From positions 1 to 37,931 of the forward strand of contig JASUSA010000032.1 in the NCBI GenBank assembly GCA_030446305.1: a stretch of 37,931 nucleotides of DNA. The letters run 5' to 3'. This DNA is from Clostridiales bacterium (lineage in GTDB: Bacteria; Bacillota; Clostridia; Peptostreptococcales; Acidaminobacteraceae). The position numbers were made by a program, and so were the translations under genes. A model generated the notes under the pieces. That model had not been told where the DNA came from. It saw nothing but the letters and a program-made list of their open reading frames with translations, and ran no database searches. Below are positions 17,747 to 28,149 of the stretch, piece after piece; positions within the stretch are counted from its first letter, which is position 1, and each line of letters starts with the position of its first letter.

Positions 17747-18937
17747 TTATTTTTCGTTAAGCGCCTCAATACCTGGAAGCGCAATGCCTTCCAAAAATTC
17801 GAGCGATGCGCCGCCGCCAGTAGAAATATGCGTCATCTGATCGCCAAACCCTAGCTGATTAACTGCCGCAGCACTGTCGCCGCCGCCAATAACCGTCGTC
17901 GCATCAGATTCTGCAAGCGCTTTTGCCACTGCAATCGTTCCTTTGGCAAAATTATCAAATTCAAATACACCCATAGGACCATTCCAGATGATGGTTTTCG
18001 CACCTTTAACTTCCTCAGCATACATTGCAGCCGTCTTCGGACCAATATCGAGTCCCATGTAATCCGCTCCAATTTCTGCGCCTTCCGTTACAACAGGTGC
18101 TGCATCTTTGCTAAATTCCGCCGCTGTCACATGATCAACCGGCAACAGCAGTTTAACATTTTTGGCTTTTGCAGCTTCAATCATTTGAAGGGCATAATCG
18201 AGCTTGTCTTCTTCTACCAGTGATTTGCCAACGCCTAGACCCTGCGCTTTTAAGAATGTATAAGCCATTCCACCGCCAATAATCAGCGCATCGACTTTGC
18301 CCAGCAGATTTTCGATCACTTTAATTTTATCGGATACTTTTGCACCGCCCAAAATCGCACAGAACGGTCTCACCGGATTTTCAACGGCTTCACCTAAAAA
18401 TTTAAGTTCTTTTTGGATCAGATAGCCGCAAACCGCTGTATCGATAAATGCCGTTACCCCTACAGTTGACGAATGCGCTCTATGTGCGGTTCCAAAAGCA
18501 TCATTGACAAATATATCTGCAATCGCTGCAAGGTCTTTTGAAAAAGCTTCGCCGTTTTTCGTTTCTTCCTTTCGAAAACGTGTATTTTCTAAAAGGATTA
18601 CCTGACCTTCTTTTAAATTCATCGCAGCTGTTCGCGTCAGCGGACCGACGACTTCCGGTTCGCTGTTAAAAATAACAGGCTGTCCCAACAATTCCGATAA
18701 GCGTGTTGCAACAGGTTCCAGCGTAAATTTCATATCATATTCTTTTGGTTTACCAAGGTGCGAGCACAAAATAACCTTTGCACCATTTTTAATTAAGTAT
18801 TTGATTGTCGGAAGCGCGCCCATAATGCGGTTTTCATCCGTGATCTTGCCATCTTGAATGGGTACATTGAAATCACAGCGCACGAGCACACGTTTTCCTG
18901 AAACGTCAATGTCCTCAATGGTCTTCTTATTAAACAT
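17747..18937 (-). CDS. pgk: Phosphoglycerate kinase
   Basis: A 396-residue two-domain kinase making ATP from 1,3-bisphosphoglycerate. The N-terminal substrate site [11 protein letters not shown], the CSHLGKPK segment, the hinge region [12 protein letters not shown], and the C-terminal nucleotide site GGGDSAAAV and [15 protein letters not shown] are present. The ribosome site is AGGAGG. A hairpin at 19020-19040 separates it from gap and may set a lower or independent level of the downstream genes. Confidence 0.98.
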   Translation of the reverse strand: MFNKKTIEDIDVSGKRVLVRCDFNVPIQDGKITDENRIMGALPTIKYLIKNGAKVILCSHLGKPKEYDMKFTLEPVATRLSELLGQPVIFNSEPEVVGPLTRTAAMNLKEGQVILLENTRFRKEETKNGEAFSKDLAAIADIFVNDAFGTAHRAHSSTVGVTAFIDTAVCGYLIQKELKFLGEAVENPVRPFCAILGGAKVSDKIKVIENLLGKVDALIIGGGMAYTFLKAQGLGVGKSLVEEDKLDYALQMIEAAKAKNVKLLLPVDHVTAAEFSKDAAPVVTEGAEIGADYMGLDIGPKTAAMYAEEVKGAKTIIWNGPMGVFEFDNFAKGTIAVAKALAESDATTVIGGGDSAAAVNQLGFGDQMTHISTGGGASLEFLEGIALPGIEALNEK

Positions 18938-19019
18938 TTAAAGCCTCCTAAAAACGGATTTCTTAATGAATGTTCTACCTTTGTTGCTTTTTATTGATTG
19001 TTTGCCCAACAAAAGGGAA

Positions 19020-19040
19020 GCCCTGAAATACATTCAGGGC
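19020..19040 (-). terminator. Hairpin between gap and pgk (partial terminator or processing site)
   Basis: GCCCTGAA and TTCAGGGC form a perfect 8-bp stem 13 bp after the gap stop. On the minus strand it is followed by TTCCCTTTTG, a poor T-run, so read-through into pgk is likely. In other Firmicutes the cggR-gap message is cut or ended around this part of the operon. Confidence 0.6.
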
Positions 19041-19052
19041 CTTTATTTAGAA

Positions 19053-20075
<1,023 letters not shown>

Positions 20076-20079
20076 TTAA

Positions 20080-21132
20080 TTATAATAGTTCACTCATTCG
20101 TTTAGCCGCCAGTTCATCTGTGACGAGTACCAAGTGCTCATTGAGCTTGCTGATGGCAATGATTGCCTCTGCTTTCTCAGCCCCGCCAGCGACGGCAATA
20201 ATATGATCTAGTGTCTTAAATTTATTTAAATCAATACCAATGGTACTGATTTCGTGAACAATTTCACCGTCTTTATTAAAGTAATACCCAAAAGATTCCG
20301 CAACAGCGCCCTTGCTGATAATGGCGTCAATTTCCTTTCGGTCCAAAAACCTTCTAGCAGCCATCACATCAGCTCTGCCGACGCCAAAAGCCAACACGTC
20401 AATCTTATCAATATAATTGAGAATATATTTAATATTGGGTTCGTTTTTCAATTCCTCAATGGTTGATCGTGACAAATTATCCTGCGTATATAGGATCAAA
20501 TGTCGGCCGCTCAATTTGTTTGCCAATCGCTCTGCCAGCGTATTTGCCTGGTATTCATTTTTAACGCCTAAGCCGCCGCGTGCTGGCACAACAACAATTT
20601 CACTATTGGGATATTGTGTCCATTCCTGCCTATACCCATTTATCGCTCTTTCTATCGAAGAACCACCGGTAAGCCCAATAATAGTTTTTGGCCCAATAAG
20701 CGTCCGCAAATAATTCGCAGCTGCGAAACCAACTTCTTCAAGCGCCGCTACTTCATCATGATGTCCGAATGAACCAATGATTACTTTTTTTATACCAAGT
20801 TTTTTCTGAAGCAATCGCTCAAGTTCATTTATACCATTAAGATGATAAAAGACGCTCGACAATTGCGTCAATACTTCGATGCCCTTTTCTGTAATCCGCA
20901 TGCCATCGGGATAATATTCAATTAAAGCACTTGTCTTAAGAATATCGCTTTCGCGCCTTACAACGCGTTCAGTCAATCCAAGCGTGTTCGACAGAACACG
21001 TCTGCCAATGGGCTGGTTAATCCGTACGGCATTTAGCAAATTTAATCGAAGCGGCAACAGTTCTTCTAATTCCGGAAACGCCATCTTTAAAAAATCCAGC
21101 ATTCCCTTGGCGTCATGGTTATTGATATTCAT
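20080..21132 (-). CDS. cggR: Central glycolytic genes regulator CggR (SorC family)
   Basis: A 350-residue repressor of the gap operon. In Bacillus, fructose 1,6-bisphosphate releases it from DNA. An N-terminal winged helix (~10-75, GRRVLSNTLGLTERVVRRESDIL) precedes a SorC sugar-phosphate-binding domain with GLTGGSSIE, VVVPARGGLG and VGRADVMAARR. I use ATG 21132, with AAGGTGG upstream, rather than the longer frame from 21165. Three GGGAC boxes upstream (21137-21184) look like its own operator. Position next to gap supports the call. Confidence 0.94.
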   Translation of the reverse strand: MNINNHDAKGMLDFLKMAFPELEELLPLRLNLLNAVRINQPIGRRVLSNTLGLTERVVRRESDILKTSALIEYYPDGMRITEKGIEVLTQLSSVFYHLNGINELERLLQKKLGIKKVIIGSFGHHDEVAALEEVGFAAANYLRTLIGPKTIIGLTGGSSIERAINGYRQEWTQYPNSEIVVVPARGGLGVKNEYQANTLAERLANKLSGRHLILYTQDNLSRSTIEELKNEPNIKYILNYIDKIDVLAFGVGRADVMAARRFLDRKEIDAIISKGAVAESFGYYFNKDGEIVHEISTIGIDLNKFKTLDHIIAVAGGAEKAEAIIAISKLNEHLVLVTDELAAKRMSELL

Positions 21133-21136
21133 TGAC

Positions 21137-21184
21137 GTCCCACCTTTTCGAATTTTTAGTCCCACAGGTTCTCATTTTGTCCCG
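21137..21184 (-). promoter_or_regulatory. Candidate CggR operator: three GGGAC boxes
   Basis: On the minus strand CGGGAC (21179-21184), TGGGAC (21159-21164) and TGGGAC (21137-21142) are direct repeats with starts 20 and 22 bp apart, about two helical turns. CggR of Bacillus is known to bind CGGGAC-type direct repeats. The last box overlaps the cggR ribosome binding site, so binding would also cover the leader. Confidence 0.65.
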
Positions 21185-21216
21185 GAAGACTTAAAAAAAA
21201 TGTTGTTTCCATTATT

Positions 21217-21244
21217 ATTATACCATTTGACCTTTAAACTGCAA
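21217..21244 (-). promoter_or_regulatory. Promoter of cggR-gap operon
   Basis: On the minus strand a consensus TATAAT (21217-21222) follows TTGCAG (21239-21244) after 16 bp. The GGGAC boxes begin about 33 bp downstream, so a repressor there would act as a roadblock. Confidence 0.65.
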
Positions 21245-21253
21245 GTAAAAACA

Positions 21254-21302
21254 TAAAAAAACAGGACTTTTTCTATCCATCATGGATGAAAAACGTCCCG
21301 TT
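21254..21302 (-). terminator. Terminator of rpoN
   Basis: On the minus strand GGGACGTTTTTCATCCAT pairs with ATGGATAGAAAAAGTCC with small imperfections, followed by TGTTTTTTTATG. It lies about 65 bp after the rpoN stop and ahead of the cggR promoter. Confidence 0.9.
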
Positions 21303-21365
21303 TGTTTGTACTATTTTTTATGATCCTGAGCGCCACCGTGTTCCGATACAGTTTTACGGGTGCGT

Positions 21366-22787
21366 TTAATAGCGCTTCCGTTTTGAAGATGGCGGGATTT
21401 CAAGTTCATCCCGATATTTTGCAACCGTCCGTCTTGAAATATTGATACCCTGTTTGTTAAGTGAATCGGTAATAAATTGGTCGCTTAAAGGCTTTTTCTC
21501 ATCTTCGCCATCAATCATCTCTTTGATGACCATTTTGACACTCTCAGCTGATACGCCTTCGCCGCTGGCGCCCTTAACACCGCTTTGGAAAAAGAACTTT
21601 ATTTCGAATAGACCGTTGGGACACTGAACATATTTACCGTTTACAGCGCGACTTACGGTTGATTCGTGTACTTCAATTTCATCTGCAATATCTTTTAGAT
21701 TTAACGGTTTTAAGTAGAGCATGCCCTTTTCAAAAAAATCGTACTGATACTCTACAATTGCCATACAGACACGATAAATCGTGTTTCGGCGCTGTTCAAT
21801 ACTCTTGATAATACGCAGTGCCGACTGGAAATTTTTATTGAGGTAATCACTGGCAGGTGCATCTTTATCAATACTCTTAATCAGCGTTTTGTAAAAACTA
21901 TTGATATGCAGTTTCGGTGAAGCGCTTTCATTGACGATGACGACATACTCGCCCTTGACTTTTTCCACATAAACATCGGGGACAATATACCTGACGTCTC
22001 TGAGAGAAGCATAGCTTCTGCCCGGTTTTGGTTCAAGGGTTTTGATATAATCATAAGCCTGTTGCACGCGTTCTGCTGTTTCATCAATCTTCTTTGCAAT
22101 TTGTGCAAACCGCTTTTGTCCAAGGTCTTCCAAGTAGTTTAATACGAGGGTTTCCTCCAAACTTTCTTCATAACCCTGCTGATATAGCTGAATCAGTAAA
22201 CATTCACGCAGATTTCGCGCGCCTACTCCAGGCGGATCGAATCCCTGAACCAGACGAATAACATTCTCGACTGCCTCTGCGGTTAAATCAAAATGAGCAG
22301 CCGAATCTTCGACATTAATGTCAAGGTAACCATTATCGTCGATTGACTCAATGACAAATTCGCATACTTCATAGATTTCTGGGTCAATTTTTGAAAGCTT
22401 CAACTGCAGCATCAAATGATCCCGCAAGGTCTCTTCATCTGCTACAAAGTTATCGTAACTCAATTCTTCATCAAAATCATAACTAATGTTGCCAAGAGGT
22501 CTCGCATCTTCGAAATAATTGACCATGTCTTCCCAGTCAACTTCTTTCTTATCTCCCTTGTCGTTGTCGTAGACAAATTCGTCCTCATCATTGTTCTGAC
22601 GCTTTTCGCCATCCTCATCATTCGCTTGACTAATGCGCTCCAGTACGGGATTATTCAGGAGCTCCTCGTCAATGAATTCGCTGAGCTCCTGTGCATTGTA
22701 TTGAAGAATTTCAATCGCTTGCTTGAGCTCTGGCGTCATAATCAGTTTCTGAGTTTGAAGGAGATTCAAATTAAAATTCATTTTCAT
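21366..22787 (-). CDS. rpoN: RNA polymerase sigma-54 factor
   Basis: A 473-residue sigma factor that recognises -24/-12 promoters and needs an AAA+ activator. The glutamine- and leucine-rich region I (LLQTQKLIMTPELKQAIEIL) is at the N-terminus, an acidic stretch follows (~60-90), then the core-binding part, a helix-turn-helix (EIEVHESTVSRAVNGKY), and the RpoN box SRRTVAKYRDELEI at the C-terminus. The start is uncertain. ATG 22787 best matches the family start, 22799 is possible, and neither has a strong ribosome site. No activator gene is in the window. Confidence 0.95.
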   Translation of the reverse strand: MKMNFNLNLLQTQKLIMTPELKQAIEILQYNAQELSEFIDEELLNNPVLERISQANDEDGEKRQNNDEDEFVYDNDKGDKKEVDWEDMVNYFEDARPLGNISYDFDEELSYDNFVADEETLRDHLMLQLKLSKIDPEIYEVCEFVIESIDDNGYLDINVEDSAAHFDLTAEAVENVIRLVQGFDPPGVGARNLRECLLIQLYQQGYEESLEETLVLNYLEDLGQKRFAQIAKKIDETAERVQQAYDYIKTLEPKPGRSYASLRDVRYIVPDVYVEKVKGEYVVIVNESASPKLHINSFYKTLIKSIDKDAPASDYLNKNFQSALRIIKSIEQRRNTIYRVCMAIVEYQYDFFEKGMLYLKPLNLKDIADEIEVHESTVSRAVNGKYVQCPNGLFEIKFFFQSGVKGASGEGVSAESVKMVIKEMIDGEDEKKPLSDQFITDSLNKQGINISRRTVAKYRDELEIPPSSKRKRY

Positions 22788-22889
22788 AAGCAATCCCATC
22801 TCTATTCTAAAAATGATTTAAGATAATGCCACGTCGCCAACTATCGTGCCGTGCTCTCGTCACTATGCATCAAAATGGCGTCCTTAATC

Positions 22890-22918
22890 ATTATAGCAAA
22901 AATGATACCAAAGTTAAA
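22890..22918 (-). promoter_or_regulatory. Promoter of rpoN
   Basis: On the minus strand TTTAAC (22913-22918) is followed after 17 bp by TATAAT (22890-22895), about 100 bp before the gene. Confidence 0.5.
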
Positions 22919-22926
22919 TGACAAAT

Positions 22927-22974
22927 AAAATGAAGGCATGCCATTAATTGTAAATAAAGGCCTGCCCTCATTTT
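22927..22974 (-). terminator. Terminator of the nucleoside transporter operon
   Basis: A 16-bp stem with one mismatch (22927-22942 with 22959-22974) encloses a 16-nt AT-rich loop, and on the minus strand it ends in TTTTATTTG. Confidence 0.9.
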
Positions 22975-23015
22975 TTACACCTCAAATGACATACCGTCAC
23001 AAAAGGTCAATTTGT

Positions 23016-23945
23016 TTATCGATGTCCCTTTTCATACGGGATCCCATCCGCTTTTGGCGCTACCGCTCTGCCGATGAAACCGGAGAGTACCAGAATCGTC
23101 GCAATATAAGGCAGCGTTTGTAAAAACTCAGATGGAATATTGTTAATGCCCAGCGATGAAGCCTGAATTTGGACAGCTTCCGCAAAACCGAAGAATAAAC
23201 TTGCCAGCATTGCGCCGATCGGATGCCATTTGCCGAATATCATTGCGGCAATAGCGATAAAGCCCTTGCCGGATGTCATCCCTTCGCGGAAGAGACTAAC
23301 GGTCCCCAGCGACAGTGAAGCACCTGATATCCCGGCGAGAACACCTGAAATCATAACGCAGATATAGCGAATTTTGTAGACATTAATCCCAACCGTATCG
23401 GCCGCCCTAGGATGCTCGCCCACCGCCCTGATGCGCAAGCCAAATGGCGTCTTGTAAATGACGTAATAGGTAATGGCGACTGCGACAAAGGCGAGGTATA
23501 CAAAAGGCGTAAGGCCTGCAAAAAGCTCACCTAAAACCGGAATTTTTTCTAAAAACGTTAATGGATTTCCCGTAAGTGCATGTGCTACCGCATCCGTTTG
23601 TCCAGATCGTTTCCAGACCATTTCGAGCAAGAATGCTGTAATACTCGTTGCAAATAAGTTAATGGCAACCCCAGCGACGACTTGATTGCCGCGCAAGTGA
23701 ATGGCGAGCACCGCTAGGAGCAATGCCGTCAAGGCACCGGCAACCATTGCTGCCAATACGCCAAGCCATGGGCTGTCCGTAAATTTTGTCACCAATATAG
23801 CGAAGAAAGCACCATTGATCATAATCCCCTCTATGGCGATATTAACGACACCTGAACGTTCAGAAAATATGCCGCCAAGCGCGGAGAAGATTAAAGGCGT
23901 TGCCAATCTTAGTGCGGAAGCCAACAATGCAATAAAGATAACCAT
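23016..23945 (-). CDS. nupQ: Nucleoside ABC importer permease (NupQ-like)
   Basis: A 309-residue permease of the branched-chain / ribose type (BPD_transp_2) with 8-10 hydrophobic segments. Typical family pieces are FSALGGIFSERSGVVNIAIEG, LRIRAVGEHPRAADTVGINV and GKGFIAIAAMIFGKWHP. Its ATG overlaps the stop of the other permease gene (TAATG). With nupP, nupO and the BmpA lipoprotein it forms a purine-nucleoside-type importer, as in the Bacillus nup operon. The exact nucleosides carried are inferred. Confidence 0.9.
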   Translation of the reverse strand: MVIFIALLASALRLATPLIFSALGGIFSERSGVVNIAIEGIMINGAFFAILVTKFTDSPWLGVLAAMVAGALTALLLAVLAIHLRGNQVVAGVAINLFATSITAFLLEMVWKRSGQTDAVAHALTGNPLTFLEKIPVLGELFAGLTPFVYLAFVAVAITYYVIYKTPFGLRIRAVGEHPRAADTVGINVYKIRYICVMISGVLAGISGASLSLGTVSLFREGMTSGKGFIAIAAMIFGKWHPIGAMLASLFFGFAEAVQIQASSLGINNIPSEFLQTLPYIATILVLSGFIGRAVAPKADGIPYEKGHR

Positions 23946-25063
23946 TATGCCTTCACCTCCTCATCCTTCTTGCCTGTTAATTTACGTTTAATAGACGGCC
24001 AATAGCTGCCAATGGCTTCAGCCGCAATGAAAATGATAATGATGGACTGAATAATCCCAATAACTTCTTTTGGAATGCCGGCAATTTGCATTTTCCGTTC
24101 GCCATTCTTTAGAATACCAAATAAAAACGCACTTGCTAAGATGCCAATCGGATGATTTTTCCCGACGAGCGCGACGGCGATGCCGTCAAAACCATAACCC
24201 GGCATCCCGGAAGCCATATCGACTTTATATGTGAGTCCCGTAATCATGACTGCACCTGCAAGGCCTGCAAGGGCACCTGAAATAACCATGGCCAGTGTTA
24301 TGTTTTTTGCGATGCTGATCCCGCCGTATTCAGATGCATACGGGTTAAAACCTACAGAGCGCACTTCATATCCCAGTGTCGTTTTAAAAAGAATAAACCA
24401 AGTGATAATCGCCATGGCAATGGCAATAAAAATCCCGGTGTTGACACTTGAGTAACCAAAACTTGGAAAAATCTCTGTAAGCATGGTCAAACGGCCCTGT
24501 TCGGGAATCATAACCGAATAGGCTTTCTTTTCTGTCCCTTGGAGAATAGACGGATTCAGTACAGCTCTCACGACATAGTTTGCAATATAGAGTGCAGTAT
24601 AATTGAGCATAATTGTAATAATGACTTCGTTAACGCCGCGTTTAGCTTTGAGAATCCCCGGAATAAAAGCCCAAATTGCACCACCGAGTGCACCTGAAAT
24701 CAATAGGATCACAGGCAGGATCGAACCCGGCAAATCTCGAAAAATCCATCCGGCACTAATGGTAAAAACAGTTCCTAAAATATACTGACCTTCAACACCG
24801 ATATTAAACAGCCCACATCGATAGCCAAATCCTACAGCAAGACCTGTGAAGATGAGCGGCGTTGTCTTCAGCATGGTTTCCCCAAAGCGACTCACCGTGC
24901 CAAGGCTTCCGGAAAACAATTCAACATATGCAACACCTGGATTATTCCCCGTCCATATGATGAAAAATGCCCCTATAATAAATGAAAAGACGATGGCTAA
25001 GAGGGGGAATTTTATATTGTCAATTGCAATTTTAATCTTACTTTCTCTTTGTATTTGCATCAT
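23945..25063 (-). CDS. nupP: Nucleoside ABC importer permease (NupP-like)
   Basis: A 372-residue membrane permease with an N-terminal anchor helix and about 8 further segments. GLFNIGVEGQYILG, GVNEVIITIMLNY, GFNPYASEYGGI and GFDGIAVALVGKNHP are typical of the larger permease of BmpA-linked importers. GAGGTG lies just before the ATG (M1 or M2). It is 22 bp after nupO and overlaps nupQ by one base. The tail is basic and cytoplasmic. Confidence 0.9.
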   Translation of the reverse strand: MMQIQRESKIKIAIDNIKFPLLAIVFSFIIGAFFIIWTGNNPGVAYVELFSGSLGTVSRFGETMLKTTPLIFTGLAVGFGYRCGLFNIGVEGQYILGTVFTISAGWIFRDLPGSILPVILLISGALGGAIWAFIPGILKAKRGVNEVIITIMLNYTALYIANYVVRAVLNPSILQGTEKKAYSVMIPEQGRLTMLTEIFPSFGYSSVNTGIFIAIAMAIITWFILFKTTLGYEVRSVGFNPYASEYGGISIAKNITLAMVISGALAGLAGAVMITGLTYKVDMASGMPGYGFDGIAVALVGKNHPIGILASAFLFGILKNGERKMQIAGIPKEVIGIIQSIIIIFIAAEAIGSYWPSIKRKLTGKKDEEVKA

Positions 25064-25085
25064 TTCACCTCAATTCCATCACTTG

Positions 25086-26612
25086 TTAGGCTTTTTTAGC
25101 TTTGCCGCCGGCCATCATGATGCCCAGTTCGCGTTCATTTGCGTCTTCGCCGTTGATAATGCCAACAATTTTTCCGTCGTAAATGACGCCAATGCGGTCT
25201 GCAAGCGCCATGACTTCATCGAGCTCCAATGAAACCAGTAAAATCGCCTTGCCAAGATCGCGCTGTTCAACGAGCTTGCTGTGAATAAATTCAATCGCAC
25301 CGACATCGACGCCGCGCGTTGGCTGAGATGCAATAATAAGCTCTGGATTTCGGTTCATTTCACGCGCAACAATGAATTTTTGCTGATTGCCGCCGGAAAG
25401 CGATTTCGCCGGAACCCATTCACTTGGCGTTCTGACGTCATATTCTTCAATAAGCTTTTGACTGTATTCATGAATATACGTATCGTTCATCAAACCATGT
25501 TTACTGAACGGTTCATTGAGATGACTGCCGAGGCATCCATTTTCCGCCAGAGAATGTTCCAGTACCAATCCGCGCTTGTGGCGATCCTCTGGAATATGCG
25601 CCAAACCGTGTTTTAAGATCTGCTTACTGCTGGCTTTCGTCAAATCATCGCCTTTGATTGTAAAACTGCCGCCGGATGATTTTCGAAGTCCCGTCAGCAC
25701 TTCAACCAACTCGGTCTGTCCATTGCCGTCAACACCTGCAATTGCAAAGATTTCACCGGCTTTGACTTCAAAGTCAACACCTTTGAGCGCTTGCGTTCCC
25801 CGATTGTTTTCTGCCTGAAGATTGTGCACTTTGAGGACTTCTTCTCCAGCTTCGTGTTCGTCTTTTTCCACTTTTAAGTTGACTTTACGGCCAACCATCA
25901 GTTCAGCCAGTTCATCGATGTTGGTATCTTCCTTTTGAAGTGTTTCAATAACCTTTCCCCTGCGAACAACCGTTACACGGTCTGACATCGCCATGACTTC
26001 CTTCAATTTATGCGTAATGAGTATAATCGATTTATTCTGAGCGACGAGTTTTTTTAGAATTTCGCCTAATTCTATGATTTCCTGTGGTGTCAGCACGGCT
26101 GTCGGCTCATCCAAAATAAGGATTTCAGCACCGCGATAAAGCGTTTTCAATATTTCAACGCGTTGCTGCATACCGACGCTAATATCGTGAATTTTAGCAT
26201 TGGGATCAACGGCTAGACCAAACTGCTCTGAGATCTCACGCACTTTTTTCGTGGCAGTTTCCATATCGAGTTTAGTATTTCGAAAGCCCGATGTCGTCTC
26301 AGAACCGAGAATAATATTTTCCGTCACCGTAAAGGGCTCCACTAACATGAAATGCTGATGGACCATGCCGATACCCAGCGATATTGCAACGCTTGGATCT
26401 TTAATATTCTGCAGTTTGCCGTTAATAAAAATATCTCCTGACGTCTGTTCATACAGTCCGTAGAGAATATTCATAAGCGTCGTTTTGCCAGCGCCGTTTT
26501 CACCTAATAAGACGTGAATTTCGCCCTGTCTCAGTTCAAAATTGACGCTGTCGTTTGCAACAACACCTGGAAAGACTTTTGTAATGTTCTTCATTTCAAC
26601 AACATTTGTCAT
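25086..26612 (-). CDS. nupO: Nucleoside ABC importer ATPase (NupO-like, two ABC domains)
   Basis: A 508-residue protein with two ABC cassettes. The first has Walker A GENGAGKTT and a Walker B ending ILDEPTAVL. The second has the degenerate Walker A GVDGNGQTE (Lys replaced by Gln) and signature LSGGNQQK. This asymmetry is normal for sugar/nucleoside importers, where the first site hydrolyses ATP. GGAGGG precedes the ATG. A hairpin lies between it and bmpA upstream. Confidence 0.93.
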   Translation of the reverse strand: MTNVVEMKNITKVFPGVVANDSVNFELRQGEIHVLLGENGAGKTTLMNILYGLYEQTSGDIFINGKLQNIKDPSVAISLGIGMVHQHFMLVEPFTVTENIILGSETTSGFRNTKLDMETATKKVREISEQFGLAVDPNAKIHDISVGMQQRVEILKTLYRGAEILILDEPTAVLTPQEIIELGEILKKLVAQNKSIILITHKLKEVMAMSDRVTVVRRGKVIETLQKEDTNIDELAELMVGRKVNLKVEKDEHEAGEEVLKVHNLQAENNRGTQALKGVDFEVKAGEIFAIAGVDGNGQTELVEVLTGLRKSSGGSFTIKGDDLTKASSKQILKHGLAHIPEDRHKRGLVLEHSLAENGCLGSHLNEPFSKHGLMNDTYIHEYSQKLIEEYDVRTPSEWVPAKSLSGGNQQKFIVAREMNRNPELIIASQPTRGVDVGAIEFIHSKLVEQRDLGKAILLVSLELDEVMALADRIGVIYDGKIVGIINGEDANERELGIMMAGGKAKKA

Positions 26613-26747
26613 TTAATTCCCTCCATACGGTATTAGGGTTCTGTTTTTGATATCATACGAGATTGAGCCTTTTGTCAGTATTCTCTTAAGAAACACGCTT
26701 TATCTTCAATAAACTGGCAAACCGCCCGCGCACCGCTTCCCGTTTCA

Positions 26748-26785
26748 AAAACAAAGAGTCAGATATCATCTGACACCTGACTCTT
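26748..26785 (-). terminator. Hairpin between bmpA and nupO
   Basis: AAGAGTCAG (26754-26762) and CTGACTCTT (26777-26785) form a 9-bp stem with an inner GTCAGAT-rich loop, followed on the minus strand by TGTTTTTG. It follows the bmpA stop by about 20 bp. It probably lets more binding protein than membrane complex be made, by partial termination or by protecting the bmpA message. Confidence 0.75.
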
Positions 26786-26803
26786 AATCATTGTATGCAA
26801 TAA

Positions 26804-27889
26804 CTATAATGCTGGTGCCTCAAAAGCATCAAATTCAGCTTCTGTCGCAGGAACGACAAAAGTACCAGCCTTGATTGCTTCTAGGTATTTATCTGCAGCC
26901 GCTTTCAGATCATCTGTCAAATTGCCAGCTAAGTCACTGTAGCCAACGCCATCATTTTTGGCATCAAATACAATGGTGCCGCTTTCGAACGTGCCGTCGA
27001 TAACGGATTGAGCCACTTTGTAAACGCCTACATCAACGCGTTTCATCATTGAACACAATACGTTTTCAGGTGCTAAGTGAGATTGATCTTGGTCAACGCC
27101 AATTGCCCAGAAGCCTTCTTCTTTCGCCGCTTCAATTAAGCCTGCGCCAACGCCGCCTGCAGCATGGAAGATAACGTCTGCGCCAGCTTGATGCTGAACG
27201 AGTGCGATTTCTTTACCTTTTGCTGAATCTTCAAAAGAATCTGCATAGTTAACAATAACTTCTGCATCTGGGTTTACAGATTTAACCCCAGCTTTAAAAC
27301 CGTATTCAAATTTTTCGATGAGTGGGAATTTCATACCGCCGATAAACCCGATCACATTTGTTTCGGTTTTAAGACCTGCGATAACGCCAACGAGGAAAGA
27401 ACCTTCGTTTTCTGCAAATACGATTTCAGCAACGTTGTCTTTTTCAAGACCGGATGAATCGATAATTGCAAATTTTTGATCTGGGAATTTATCTGCAACT
27501 GTTTTCATTGATTCGTCAAAAAGGAAACCAACGCCATAAATCAAGTCTACGCCTTCTTCAGCAAATGAAACGAGATTTGGCATGTAATCGTCTGCACTTT
27601 GAGACTCGAGTACTTGTCGTTCGATACCAAAATCCTGCTCTGCTTTTTCAAGACCCATCCAAGCTGAGTCATTGAAAGACTGGTCGCCCAATCCGCCTGT
27701 ATCTGTGATCATCCCCATGACCATCGGTTCAGCAGGTGCTGGTGTTTCTGTGGTTGCTTCAGGTGCCGTCGTCTCTTGTGCAGTCGTCTCTGTTGCTGCA
27801 GGTGCTGGTTCTGCTTTTTGTGCACAGCCTGCAAACATCATACCAACGAGCAAGAATACTAACATTAATGCTACTGATTTTTTACTCAT
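26804..27889 (-). CDS. bmpA: BmpA-type nucleoside-binding lipoprotein
   Basis: The protein has 361 residues. A lipoprotein signal (lysine-rich start, hydrophobic core, MFAGC with C22 as the lipid anchor) is followed by a threonine/proline/alanine-rich linker (~28-55) and a BMP-family periplasmic-binding fold: GMITDTGGLGDQSFNDSAW, LIYGVGFLF, GFIGGMKFPLIEKFEYGF and AIGVDQDQSHLAPENVL. It should capture purine nucleosides outside the cell for the NupOPQ complex. GAGGAGG precedes the ATG. It is the first gene of the operon. Confidence 0.94.
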   Translation of the reverse strand: MSKKSVALMLVFLLVGMMFAGCAQKAEPAPAATETTAQETTAPEATTETPAPAEPMVMGMITDTGGLGDQSFNDSAWMGLEKAEQDFGIERQVLESQSADDYMPNLVSFAEEGVDLIYGVGFLFDESMKTVADKFPDQKFAIIDSSGLEKDNVAEIVFAENEGSFLVGVIAGLKTETNVIGFIGGMKFPLIEKFEYGFKAGVKSVNPDAEVIVNYADSFEDSAKGKEIALVQHQAGADVIFHAAGGVGAGLIEAAKEEGFWAIGVDQDQSHLAPENVLCSMMKRVDVGVYKVAQSVIDGTFESGTIVFDAKNDGVGYSDLAGNLTDDLKAAADKYLEAIKAGTFVVPATEAEFDAFEAPAL

Positions 27890-28044
27890 TAATAAATCCT
27901 CCTCTTATTCATAAGAATTGTTCCCGAATGATAATACTTCTACAAAAAGATTGAAACTCCTGCTAAAAATTAGAAAAAAGTAACAATTTTTTCCCCTTAA
28001 ATCATAGAATTACTTTCATCATTCACGATTTTTCTTCCCTACTC

Positions 28045-28078
28045 ATTATATCCAATTTCAGCTTTAATAATCATTATA
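28045..28078 (-). promoter_or_regulatory. Promoter region of the bmpA operon
   Basis: Two TATAAT boxes occur on the minus strand (28045-28050 and 28073-28078) with weak -35 partners, giving a leader of about 150 nt. I looked for a purine riboswitch in the leader and did not recognise one. Confidence 0.4.
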
Positions 28079-28102
28079 TTAATGTAATAAAGTAAAGAAA
28101 GT

Positions 28103-28125
28103 TTTAAAAGACCCTTTACGGGTCT
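28103..28125 (-). terminator. Terminator of trxBA
   Basis: AGACCC (28109-28114) and GGGTCT (28120-28125) form a 6-bp stem, and on the minus strand TTTTAAAAC follows. It is 25 bp after the trxA stop. Confidence 0.8.
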
Positions 28126-28149
28126 CCTTTGTATGATATCTATAAGGCT

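Noticed and set aside
22788-23015. Sigma-54 (-24/-12) promoters near rpoN or other genes
   Set aside because: No GGCAC-N5-TTGC pattern was found in the intergenic regions I read.
27890-28102. Purine riboswitch before bmpA
   Set aside because: A nucleoside importer makes it plausible, but I could not find the conserved three-way-junction core in the leader.
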